Below are positions 1-5,761 of a stretch of DNA of 5,974 nt, in pieces. Source of the stretch: Chlamydiota bacterium (GTDB taxonomy: Bacteria; Chlamydiota; Chlamydiia; Chlamydiales; Rhabdochlamydiaceae); the NCBI GenBank assembly GCA_023265495.1, contig JAHFTP010000112.1, forward strand, positions 1 through 5,974. The letters run 5' to 3'. The notes under the pieces were generated by a model. That model worked only from the letters and a program-made list of their open reading frames with translations. It was not told the origin of the DNA and did not search any database. The number at the start of each line of letters is the position of its first letter. Position 1 is the stretch's first letter. The position numbers and the translations under genes were made by a program.

Positions 1-189
1 AAGCCTTTCGTATTAGACAAAGCCTATGCAAAAGAGCTCATGAGCAAGATCGAAGTTTTTGAAAAGCATTTCCCAAGTAACAAACAAATCCATCTCGCTC
101 TCATTACCACCTCAGGCATAAAGCCCAGTATCTGGTCTTCTGAGCTCATACAAAACACCGTTTGTCTAGCTGACCTAGTAAAATCTTAG
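1..189 (+). CDS. AAA-type ATP-binding protein, C-terminal end (partial)
   Basis: This open frame enters from the left edge and ends at a TAG at 187-189, giving the last 62 residues of a protein. The tail has a KPFVLDKAYAKEL segment, a strand-like LALITTSGIKP stretch and a closing VCLADLV. This matches the C-terminal PD-(D/E)XK-like domain of a family of prokaryotic AAA+ ATPases, in which a PF-x-IDK-x-YA-x-EL helix follows the nuclease-fold core and the protein ends in a VTLDDLF-like segment. The Walker motifs would lie upstream and are not visible. The family is common in accessory genome and its cellular role is poorly defined; I do not assign one. The match is from memory of family patterns. 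The reading frame itself is clear. Confidence 0.65.
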   Translation, partial: KPFVLDKAYAKELMSKIEVFEKHFPSNKQIHLALITTSGIKPSIWSSELIQNTVCLADLVKS

Positions 190-232
190 TTATTCTTTTA
201 AACATACTTGCATCTAGCTTTTGGCGTGTGAC

Positions 233-270
233 TGAGTCAATTCCTATTTAGAATCGACTCAATTGACTCA
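233..270. repeat. TGAGTCAAT / ATTGACTCA repeat cluster, left copy
   Basis: Three 9-bp units lie here: TGAGTCAAT at 233-241, then an 11-bp spacer, ATCGACTCA at 253-261 and ATTGACTCA at 262-270, the last two head to tail without a gap. The heptamer core TGASTCA is self-complementary apart from its centre, so orientation is set by the flanking AAT. The order, unit length and 11-bp spacer reproduce those at 2426-2463. The cluster sits 43 bp after the ATPase stop and directly before the first recognisable codons of the broken peptidase. It looks like a regulator binding site or the relic of a promoter, but it could be one copy of a dispersed intergenic repeat. The rest of the gap at 190-272 shows nothing further I can name. 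Confidence 0.75.
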
Positions 271-272
271 CA

Positions 273-830
273 GTGAGCGGATTATCTGCTTGGCGCCAGA
301 TAGAAAAATTAGAAACAATTCTGTACTTCACACAAATACTACAAACGTAGTAAAACAGCGAAAAACTTAGAAACACGATTCTATTCCCCTCTAATCAGCT
401 AGAGGACCTCTCTGACGCAGAGTTTACCAGCATTATCGCCCATGAACTAGAACACTTGCGTTGGTACGATCCTCTTTTAAAGTTTACCTCTGCTGTGATT
501 CTCTCCTTTTTCTTCTGGCTTCCTACCAAACGTTGGATACAAAAGCTAGAAAATGAACAAGAGTATGCAAGCGACAGAGGAACTGAGCAATATGGACTAG
601 AAGGTCACTCATTAGCATCCGGAGTGCTTAAAATTGCCAACAGTATCCACATACAAAAACAAAAGCGCGGAGCTCTTTGCCATTTAACACAAAATAAACC
701 CTTCCTATGGAAACGGCTCAACACCCTCTTAGATGACTCTTACAAAAAGACACTCCCCTACACAGTAACGAGATGTTTATTTGCCATTCTATTAGGAATG
801 GTTGCTCTGCTTATTTTCAGGATTTGCTAA
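273..830 (+). pseudogene. M56 (BlaR1-type) membrane metallopeptidase, 5'-truncated remnant
   Basis: From 354 to the TAA at 828-830 one frame encodes a protease C-terminal half. It includes LFPSNQLEDLSDAEF, then IIAHELEH with an HExxH zinc site (His codons at 441-443 and 453-455), then RWYDPLLK, a hydrophobic ILSFFFWLP stretch, a downstream ENEQEYASDRG segment that could supply the third zinc ligand, and a C-terminal membrane helix (CLFAILLGMVALLIF). This order resembles M56 peptidases, the class that includes the BlaR1/MecR1 sensors. The same frame extends upstream as plausible helical sequence from about 273, but TAG-TAA stops occupy 348-353 and the N-terminal membrane domain is absent. The only start in the open part is a TTG at 456, which begins after HExxH and would remove the active site. 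No BlaI-type repressor gene is adjacent. I call it a decayed gene; M48 is a less likely family. Confidence 0.65.
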
Positions 831-859
831 TGCACTGATTTTTTAACCATAATTTTTCC

Positions 860-889
860 TTGCCCCTATAAGAAGCGGGCCTCTATAAT
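860..889 (+). promoter_or_regulatory. Probable sigma-70-type promoter of the SRP RNA gene
   Basis: A perfect TATAAT lies at 884-889. An upstream TTGCCC at 860-865 matches four of six -35 consensus bases, with an 18-bp spacer. Transcription would start near 896-902, where the terminal stem of the SRP RNA begins. That agreement between predicted start and RNA 5' end is the main support. Confidence 0.6.
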
Positions 890-900
890 GGGGTCAATTT

Positions 901-1003
901 TTCGCCGGGGACCTCATGGAATGGATGCGGTTCGAACTAGGTCAGGACCGGAAGGTAGCAGCCTTAAGGATTTAGCTCTGTGCTTTGGGCCATCTCCGGT
1001 GAT
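901..1003 (+). ncRNA. ffs: Signal recognition particle RNA, small bacterial (4.5S-like) type
   Basis: The RNA scaffold of SRP binds Ffh and directs nascent membrane and secreted proteins to FtsY and the translocon. The diagnostic apical domain is present at 940-963: GGTCAGG, then ACC-GGAA-GGT with the GGAA tetraloop at 950-953, then AGCAGCC. This is close to the E. coli 4.5S core. The ends close with a 10-bp stem: 902-911 pairs with 993-1002, including two G-U pairs. A T-rich run (TTTTCTTT, 1003-1010) follows and probably marks termination. The length of about 100 nt fits the short hairpin form without an Alu domain. A near-consensus promoter lies immediately upstream. An open frame across this region from 888 is a shadow of the RNA gene. 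The gene is convergent with the regulator gene ending at 1032. Exact ends are inferred from the stem. Confidence 0.93.
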
Positions 1004-1031
1004 TTTCTTTAAAATATCGGCAAGAAAAGAT

Positions 1032-2378
1032 CTACTCATAGAGTTTTACATAACGAGCTGCTCTGCCGCTGCCTAACTTCTTAATTTTACCCATTTTAGT
1101 TAGTAGGTTTAGCTTGCGCCCTGCAGTTGGCCTGGTTAGTCCTAAATGAGTCATTAGATCTGCAATGCTGACTTCCCTACCTGAGTCAAATAAATCCAGT
1201 ACGGGTCGGAATTCATCCCCAATACTAGCATCGGCCCTCACCCTAGGAAGAATGCACTTTATAAAACCCTCACCTTCAATAATATGAGGCGCTTTTAATC
1301 CCATAGAACAATAACTTCGAAAAATAGTAATAAATCCCGATCCGATTTTTTCTATATACCCTGCCTCGCGAAAAACCTTACAAATTGCAATATTTCTAAT
1401 GTAGCTGAAACCGCACTGGTAATTATCGGTTATTGCCGGATTTGGGAAAGTGCCCGGACTGAAAAATTCAATACGATCTCGATAAATTGCAATCTTTGAA
1501 GGACTTTTTAAATGATAGTTTCTATGCACAATCAAGTTTAAAAGAGTTTCTCGTATGGCTTCTTCAGGAATCTCTAGTGTTTCTTCTCGAATAGAACTTC
1601 TGATAATAAATGATTTTGAAAGACGACTGACAATAAACTCAAAGGCAGTTTCATATTGTTCGAAAAGAGTGCCGGTACAGTCAACAGAAGCTATCGCCTC
1701 CCTTCCTTCGGTCCCTTTAAAATGCGAGCAAATAATCATTGCCTCACTAAAAAAATATTGAGGTCGTTTACCAAAAAGAAGAATGCCTGCCGTTGTCGCA
1801 TAGACATGAGTGTGTTCCCTGCTGATTAAGTAATAGGAAGAAAGTGCTTGCTCAGTAATCTCTGTGGATTTTCTCTCCTTGCGATTTTCTAAAAAAATTG
1901 TGATTTTTTTATGATCCAACTCCTCTTCCGATGCATGATAAACCGGCATAACATCAAAAGATTTTCCACGAGATTGCCACTTAAGCTCATCTATCAACTC
2001 CAGATTAGCTCGCACTGTTGAGCGACCAAGACGAATATATGTTCCCTTTTCCATTCCTTCTGCTATTCGATAATAAGGCTTGTTGCCACCCACAGAAACT
2101 TCAATGATAAGTAATGTCTTATCTTCGATGGTCTGCGTGTAGATATCTGGCAAAAGCGGAGGAGTGGAGGCGGCATAAATGGCTTTATGAAGAAATTCGA
2201 TTGCCTGATTAGCCTCTGCTTCCGGGATTCCTATAATAGTTCCATCATCAGCTACTCCAATGATTAATTTACCACCATTTTGATTTGCGAACCCGATGAC
2301 AGTTTTAATGATCTGATCATTTTGAGGAATTTCTCTTTTGTACTCCAAAATGGAAGATTCCCTGCCATGGTATTTCAT
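1032..2378 (-). CDS. AlbA_2-domain / ATP-binding transcriptional regulator
   Basis: The predicted 448-residue cytoplasmic protein combines three parts. Residues about 7-120 form an AlbA_2 putative DNA-binding domain (ESS-x-LEYK near the start, then FANQNGGKLIIGV and DDGTIIGI). Residues about 230-380 resemble the GHKL-like C-terminal ATP-binding region of RecG-like divergent AAA_4 proteins (EEAIRETLLNLIVHRNY at about 272-288, IEFFSPGTFP at 303-312, IGSGF at 345-349). Residues about 390-448 look like a winged helix (IADLMTHLGLTRPTAGRKLNLL). I chose the ATG at 2376-2378 because AGGAGG lies 4 bp upstream and the protein then begins just before the AlbA_2 motif. A TTG nine codons further upstream lies at the edge of the repeat array and has no ribosome site. 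Such proteins are widespread, usually annotated as transcriptional regulators, with few characterised. The repeat array directly 5' suggests autoregulation. The gene ends 26-30 bp from the SRP RNA end, convergently. Confidence 0.85.
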   Translation of the reverse strand: MKYHGRESSILEYKREIPQNDQIIKTVIGFANQNGGKLIIGVADDGTIIGIPEAEANQAIEFLHKAIYAASTPPLLPDIYTQTIEDKTLLIIEVSVGGNKPYYRIAEGMEKGTYIRLGRSTVRANLELIDELKWQSRGKSFDVMPVYHASEEELDHKKITIFLENRKERKSTEITEQALSSYYLISREHTHVYATTAGILLFGKRPQYFFSEAMIICSHFKGTEGREAIASVDCTGTLFEQYETAFEFIVSRLSKSFIIRSSIREETLEIPEEAIRETLLNLIVHRNYHLKSPSKIAIYRDRIEFFSPGTFPNPAITDNYQCGFSYIRNIAICKVFREAGYIEKIGSGFITIFRSYCSMGLKAPHIIEGEGFIKCILPRVRADASIGDEFRPVLDLFDSGREVSIADLMTHLGLTRPTAGRKLNLLTKMGKIKKLGSGRAARYVKLYE

Positions 2379-2382
2379 AAAA

Positions 2383-2388
2383 CCTCCT
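2383..2388 (-). promoter_or_regulatory. Shine-Dalgarno site that fixes the regulator start
   Basis: On the minus strand a perfect AGGAGG is followed by TTTT and then ATG at 2378. This is the strongest ribosome site in the window and argues against the longer TTG-initiated reading from 2405. Confidence 0.85.
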
Positions 2389-2395
2389 ACATCTA

Positions 2396-2485
2396 TTTGA
2401 CTCAATGCTACAATAATGAGTCAATTGAGTCAATTTTTAAATACAATTGACTCAATTGACTCATATTGACTCATGCTGAGTCGAT
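2396..2485. repeat. Operator-like array of TGAGTCAAT / ATTGACTCA units
   Basis: Seven copies of the TGASTCA core, one with a mismatch, fall within 90 bp: 2398-2404, 2417-2423, 2426-2432, 2448-2454, 2457-2463, 2467-2473 and 2477-2483 (TGAGTCG). The centre is a near-perfect palindrome of two direct 9-bp units (2417-2434), an AT-rich 11-bp spacer (2435-2445) and two inverted units (2446-2463). The array lies between the outer-membrane protein gene and the AlbA_2 regulator and covers the region expected to hold the regulator's promoter; the units read as TTGACT on the minus strand and could double as -35 elements. Cooperative binding by an oligomeric regulator, most simply the AlbA_2 protein itself, is the likely role. 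That role is inference; the repeats are directly visible. Confidence 0.9.
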
Positions 2486-2639
2486 AGAGAAAAATTCTAT
2501 TCTGCTAATAATTAACAACTTGCAATAAATTCTACTTTTTTTGAAACGATTCCTGGTAGGATTTTGGTTCGCCTCCTCCTTCTTTGCTAGAAAGTGGAAA
2601 TTTTACATAAGGCTTAGACTAGACTGCCACATGTGGCTC

Positions 2640-3623
2640 CTAAAAATCGTAGTTGAATCCTACAAACAGTCCGTGAATAATCACAAAGCCCCGTCTGTTG
2701 AAATGTCTGTCATGCAGCGCAGAGCTATTCGTATATTGTTCCGGAGCTAATGCTACCCCCGACACAAAAAACACCTCATAACCAGCATGCACATTAAAAT
2801 TAGGACGCACTTGGTACCCTAGAGCGCCTGCGGCATCAGCGAAGACGACATCTTGCCAGTGTTCCTCTCCATATTTCCTAAGAATGACTGTATTGTTTTG
2901 ATCTTGCAATAGGACGCGGTTGGCAGCTCTGTTATAGCCAAGGCCTGCTTTTGCTGTTAAGTCCATGCTAAAATGAGGAAGAGGGTTCATCTCAAAGTTT
3001 CCACCCAGCTGCACACCGATGATATCATTCTTCGTCCAGGTATTATAGTTGCTCTTATCACTTCCTGAGAAGTAAACAAGCCTACAACTCTCATCAAGGT
3101 TCACATAGCGCAGTCCAAAGATGCCCGACACAGAAAAATAGTCTTTCTTTCTTCTGCAAACATTTCTCCAGTAGTTGAGCTCAAAGGTGTAATAATGGGA
3201 GCGATAGCTGGCATTGACTTCACTCGCATCTGCATAGTCAACGGTATAGTTGGGATTATGAAAGGGATAAAAAATGTCCCCATCTGGATCAGAAAACGAC
3301 TTACTGCTCTCCCATTCCCATACGTACATGAATGTCGCTTCATACGTGGATTTGACATCTTGTATGAAAGAGAGCCCGACTCTAACGCCCGGCTCAAAGT
3401 CAAAATCTTGCACCAATTTTTCTGAGTTGAGCACACTCAACGTTGTGCATCCATTATGACAGGTGGGATCATTAGGGTCTTTGGCGAGCACCTTATTGGA
3501 GAGTTCCGACCTTCTCATATACACAAACTCTGCAAGGAAACTCCAGTTGTTATCTACCCCATGCCCTGCATAGAGAGAACTTCCTAGAAGCGGTAGGATA
3601 AGAGAAGGGAGCCATTTCTTCAT
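2640..3623 (-). CDS. BBP7-like outer-membrane beta-barrel protein
   Basis: The predicted 327-residue precursor has a Sec signal peptide (MKKW, a hydrophobic core, then SLYA with cleavage likely after Ala19). The mature chain is rich in aromatic, alternating strand-like segments and ends in Phe (GLFVGFNYDF), the usual beta-signal for BAM-dependent insertion. Three blocks recall the BBP7 family known from Planctomycetes: YTFELNYWRNV with GIFGLRYVNLDE (about 145-178), NDIIGVQLGGNFE with a following LTAKAGLGYNRA (199-234), and NVHAGYEVFFVSGVALAPEQ (277-296). The alternative is the Lpg1974/Legionella-type porin family found in Chlamydia-related bacteria. The mature protein has four cysteines (55, 59, 156, 180). 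It probably sits in the outer membrane as a pore or structural protein; substrate unknown. The upstream ribosome site is weak (GGGA before a T-run). It lies 80 bp downstream of mazG on the same strand and may have its own promoter. I see no convincing terminator after it. Confidence 0.75.
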   Translation of the reverse strand: MKKWLPSLILPLLGSSLYAGHGVDNNWSFLAEFVYMRRSELSNKVLAKDPNDPTCHNGCTTLSVLNSEKLVQDFDFEPGVRVGLSFIQDVKSTYEATFMYVWEWESSKSFSDPDGDIFYPFHNPNYTVDYADASEVNASYRSHYYTFELNYWRNVCRRKKDYFSVSGIFGLRYVNLDESCRLVYFSGSDKSNYNTWTKNDIIGVQLGGNFEMNPLPHFSMDLTAKAGLGYNRAANRVLLQDQNNTVILRKYGEEHWQDVVFADAAGALGYQVRPNFNVHAGYEVFFVSGVALAPEQYTNSSALHDRHFNRRGFVIIHGLFVGFNYDF

Positions 3624-3703
3624 AAAAAAAATCCCAAAATAAAAAAATCATCTGAATGGTAAGATTAGAAAACCACTAAAATTTAGTACACAAAAAACGC
3701 ACC

Positions 3704-4348
3704 TTATCCTTTTTCTTCAGACTCCCATTGGCGAAAGGAGGACTCAACTTGTTGCAACACCCTTCTAAGGGCACTCTCCGCATCTAGTCCGAAGTGCTCT
3801 GCTTCGCACACGCCTTGCAGGAGTTTTTCTCCTAGCTCTTTTTCTGATTTTGGAGTGGTATCTATGAAGGGAAGAAAAGGATATCGATGTTTATGCAACG
3901 TTTTAGCAACCTTCTGCGCTCTGGAAAGACTGGACATAGTCGGCGGAATCCCATCTAAAGAGCTTTCTCTTTGCTCTTTTCCTTTTTCTTCTTTTTTGAT
4001 CTTTTCCCAGTTTTGCACGATTTCTTCTTCTTTCTCTATTTTGACATCTCCAAATACATGAGGATGTCTTCGTATGAGCTTATCTGTAATTGCCTCGATC
4101 ACATTATCCATCGTGAATCTGCCATCTCTTTGCGCTACCTTAGCATAGAACACTACCGTGTAGAGAAGATCTCCGAGCTCCTCAACAATCTTCTCATCCA
4201 CCTTTGCATCTACGGCTTCCACTACCTCATGCGCCTCCTCTAACACGTAAGGCTGCAAAGAAAAGAACGTTTGCTTTTGATCCCATGGACAACCGCCGGG
4301 ACCGTTTAATCTACTTGCCACTTCTAAAAGCTCATCAAATTTACTCAT
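3704..4348 (-). CDS. mazG: MazG-family nucleoside triphosphate pyrophosphohydrolase, short form
   Basis: MazG hydrolyses (d)NTPs to the monophosphate and pyrophosphate, cleaning non-canonical nucleotides from the pool. The 214-residue cytoplasmic protein opens with RLNGPGGCPWDQ (13-24). It then shows the Mg2+-binding all-alpha motif in full: E37-E38-x-x-E41, then E56-E57-L-G-D60. KLIRRHPHVFGD (90-101) follows, all hallmark MazG blocks. The second half keeps LSRAQKVAKT and a C-terminal helix (GLDAESALRRVLQQVESSFRQWE) but is shorter than the roughly 260-residue E. coli enzyme. Its second EExxE-type site is missing: the place of EExGD reads KELGEK (170-175). The start ATG at 4346-4348 comes directly before the first conserved helix. 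It is divergent from the transporter gene. Family assignment is firm; activity of this short form is inferred. Confidence 0.92.
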   Translation of the reverse strand: MSKFDELLEVASRLNGPGGCPWDQKQTFFSLQPYVLEEAHEVVEAVDAKVDEKIVEELGDLLYTVVFYAKVAQRDGRFTMDNVIEAITDKLIRRHPHVFGDVKIEKEEEIVQNWEKIKKEEKGKEQRESSLDGIPPTMSSLSRAQKVAKTLHKHRYPFLPFIDTTPKSEKELGEKLLQGVCEAEHFGLDAESALRRVLQQVESSFRQWESEEKG

Positions 4349-4362
4349 AAAACCTAGGCCTC

Positions 4363-4391
4363 TTTATAGTTAAAATCTGCCACCATTCTAA
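4363..4391 (-). promoter_or_regulatory. Candidate mazG promoter
   Basis: On the minus strand TATAAA (4368 to 4363) lies 17 bp from TTAGAA (4391 to 4386), which matches four of six -35 consensus bases. This would give a very short leader before the ATG at 4348. Spacing is good, but both boxes are imperfect in an AT-rich gap. Confidence 0.3.
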
Positions 4392-4503
4392 GCCACTTGG
4401 CCAATAGCGGTCCACTTGCATTTATCTCTTTAAAACAAAGGAACAACGTTGCTTTGATAAGCTCTGCAAGTTACCATGGGGATCCGCAACCTATTCCTCA
4501 TTT

Positions 4504-4511
4504 AGGGGGAG
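4504..4511 (+). promoter_or_regulatory. Ribosome-binding site that decides the transporter start
   Basis: AGGGGGAG lies just upstream of the ATG at 4514-4516. It is the only purine-rich ribosome site near any candidate start. The spacing is short, 2 to 4 bp depending on which G's pair. Confidence 0.55.
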
Positions 4512-4513
4512 CT

Positions 4514-5722
4514 ATGAGCTTAGAAAAGGCAGCCAAGCCTCAAATGTCTTTATTGTTTTTGCTGGTGTCGTTTGGCTCCGTGGGAGCTGTGCTCTTCACT
4601 CCGGCGCTTCCCTCTATCCAGGCTTTTTTTCACCTTTCTGTAGGAAAAGCTCAGCTTACGATCACCGCCTATCTACTAGGATATTCTTTAGGGCAGCTGC
4701 CTTACGGACCCCTAGCGAATGGCATAGGAAGAAAAAAAACGTTGCTAGCAGGGCTCTGCCTTGCTGTCATCGGATCACTTCTTTGCGCGCTCTCTGCTGT
4801 TTTTCATTCCTTTGCGTTGCTTGTTTTTGCACGTTTCCTGCAAGCACTGGGCAGCTGCGTAGGACTCAAGATCAGCTTCACTATGATTGCGGACGTATAC
4901 GACCAAACGACCGCCACAAAGAAGATCTCTCACATGATGATGGCCTTTGCTATCATGCCAGGCGTGGCTACCACCATTGGCGGCTATATCACACAGATAG
5001 GGAGCTGGGAGGGCTGCTTTTACTTTCTGGCCCTTTTTGGCCTCCTCATGCTTTGCCTTTCTACCTATTTACCCGAGACGGCAAAGACCATCAATAAAAC
5101 AGCTCTTAATCTTTCTTCTATTATCCAAGGATATCGAGAAAAGCTAAAAAACACAAAACTGCTCCTCTCCGGATTTATGATGGGAAGCGGCTCCGCTATC
5201 GTCTATATCTTTGCTTCTAAGTCTCCTTTTATTGGGATCACAGTATTAAAGCTCAGCCCGGAGATGTTTGGCATACTAAACCTCATTCCTCCAATAGGCA
5301 TGTTTGCAGGCTCCTTTTTAGCGGCTTATTTAGCGGGAAGATTTGCTGTATCCACTCTTCTTCTTATGGGGATAACGGCATCTTTTGCTGCCACCTTTTT
5401 TATGCTCATTCCTTTTGCCATGGATAGGCTCAGCCTCTGGTCCTTATTCCTTCCTATGACACTCATTTATGCGGCCGAATCCATCGTGTTTGCCAATAGC
5501 TCTTCCCTTGGTCTTTCTCATGCAAAAAATAAGTCGAATGCCTCTGCTGTTATCAACTGCATTAACCTGATCACAGCGGTAGCTGCTGTTTTTCTCTCTC
5601 AAGCTATCTTCCCGGATTCTGCTCTGCTCATGCCGATTTCCTTTCTTTTTTTCTTCATGGTGATGTTTGTCCTCTGGCTAAAACTAAAAACCTTTACTTC
5701 ACCCGGTTTGCCTTTTTCTTAA
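4514..5722 (+). CDS. MFS drug/metabolite efflux transporter, Bcr/CflA-like
   Basis: The predicted 402-residue inner-membrane protein has about twelve hydrophobic helices, the usual size for the DHA1 proton-antiport branch of the major facilitator superfamily. Helix 1 carries VLFTPALPSI, where Bcr/CflA proteins usually have a D-x-YLPALP-like stretch; the Asp is absent. The loop after helix 2 gives motif A (YLLGYSLGQLPYGP, then GIGRKKTLLAG, residues 53-80). Motif B follows in ARFLQALGSCVG (106-117), and a motif-C-like MPGVATTIGG (148-157) marks an antiporter-type helix 5. Substrate cannot be read from the sequence. The frame stays open upstream to a TTG at 4397, but those 39 codons are not hydrophobic or MFS-like and have no ribosome site, so I start at the ATG after AGGGGGAG. 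A later ATG at 4544 is possible. A BioD-like gene begins 39 bp downstream on the same strand, probably in one operon. Confidence 0.88.
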   Translation: MSLEKAAKPQMSLLFLLVSFGSVGAVLFTPALPSIQAFFHLSVGKAQLTITAYLLGYSLGQLPYGPLANGIGRKKTLLAGLCLAVIGSLLCALSAVFHSFALLVFARFLQALGSCVGLKISFTMIADVYDQTTATKKISHMMMAFAIMPGVATTIGGYITQIGSWEGCFYFLALFGLLMLCLSTYLPETAKTINKTALNLSSIIQGYREKLKNTKLLLSGFMMGSGSAIVYIFASKSPFIGITVLKLSPEMFGILNLIPPIGMFAGSFLAAYLAGRFAVSTLLLMGITASFAATFFMLIPFAMDRLSLWSLFLPMTLIYAAESIVFANSSSLGLSHAKNKSNASAVINCINLITAVAAVFLSQAIFPDSALLMPISFLFFFMVMFVLWLKLKTFTSPGLPFS

Positions 5723-5761
5723 GATCTGCTATAAGGAAAAAAATATCCAAATAGGCGATCG

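Noticed and set aside
888..1076. A 62-codon open frame across the SRP RNA
   Set aside because: It overlaps the structured RNA almost completely, starts inside the promoter and has no ribosome site.
2379..2405. Nine-codon N-terminal extension of the regulator from a TTG
   Set aside because: The TTG sits at the edge of the repeat array without a ribosome site, while a perfect AGGAGG precedes the internal ATG.
233..2485. The repeats as a CRISPR array or transposon ends
   Set aside because: Units are only 9 bp with no uniform spacers, no cas or transposase gene is present, and there are no target-site duplications.
2626..2637. GCCACATGTGGC palindrome just after the outer-membrane gene stop, as a terminator
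   Set aside because: The loop would be too small and no T-tract follows on the minus strand.
2541..2750. Plus-strand 69-codon frame near the outer-membrane gene end
   Set aside because: About half of it is antisense to the barrel gene, it has no ribosome site, and it resembles no family I know.
3426..3441. GTTGAG-CACA-CTCAAC inverted repeat
   Set aside because: It lies inside the outer-membrane protein coding region and codes normally; no regulatory context.
4476..4505. Nine-codon leader ORF (ATG to TAG) ending at the transporter's ribosome site
   Set aside because: It could be a translational leader, but it has no ribosome site of its own and no attenuator-like hairpin, so chance is as likely.
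4397..4513. 39-codon upstream extension of the MFS transporter
   Set aside because: The start would be a TTG with no ribosome site, and the residues are unlike an MFS N-terminus.
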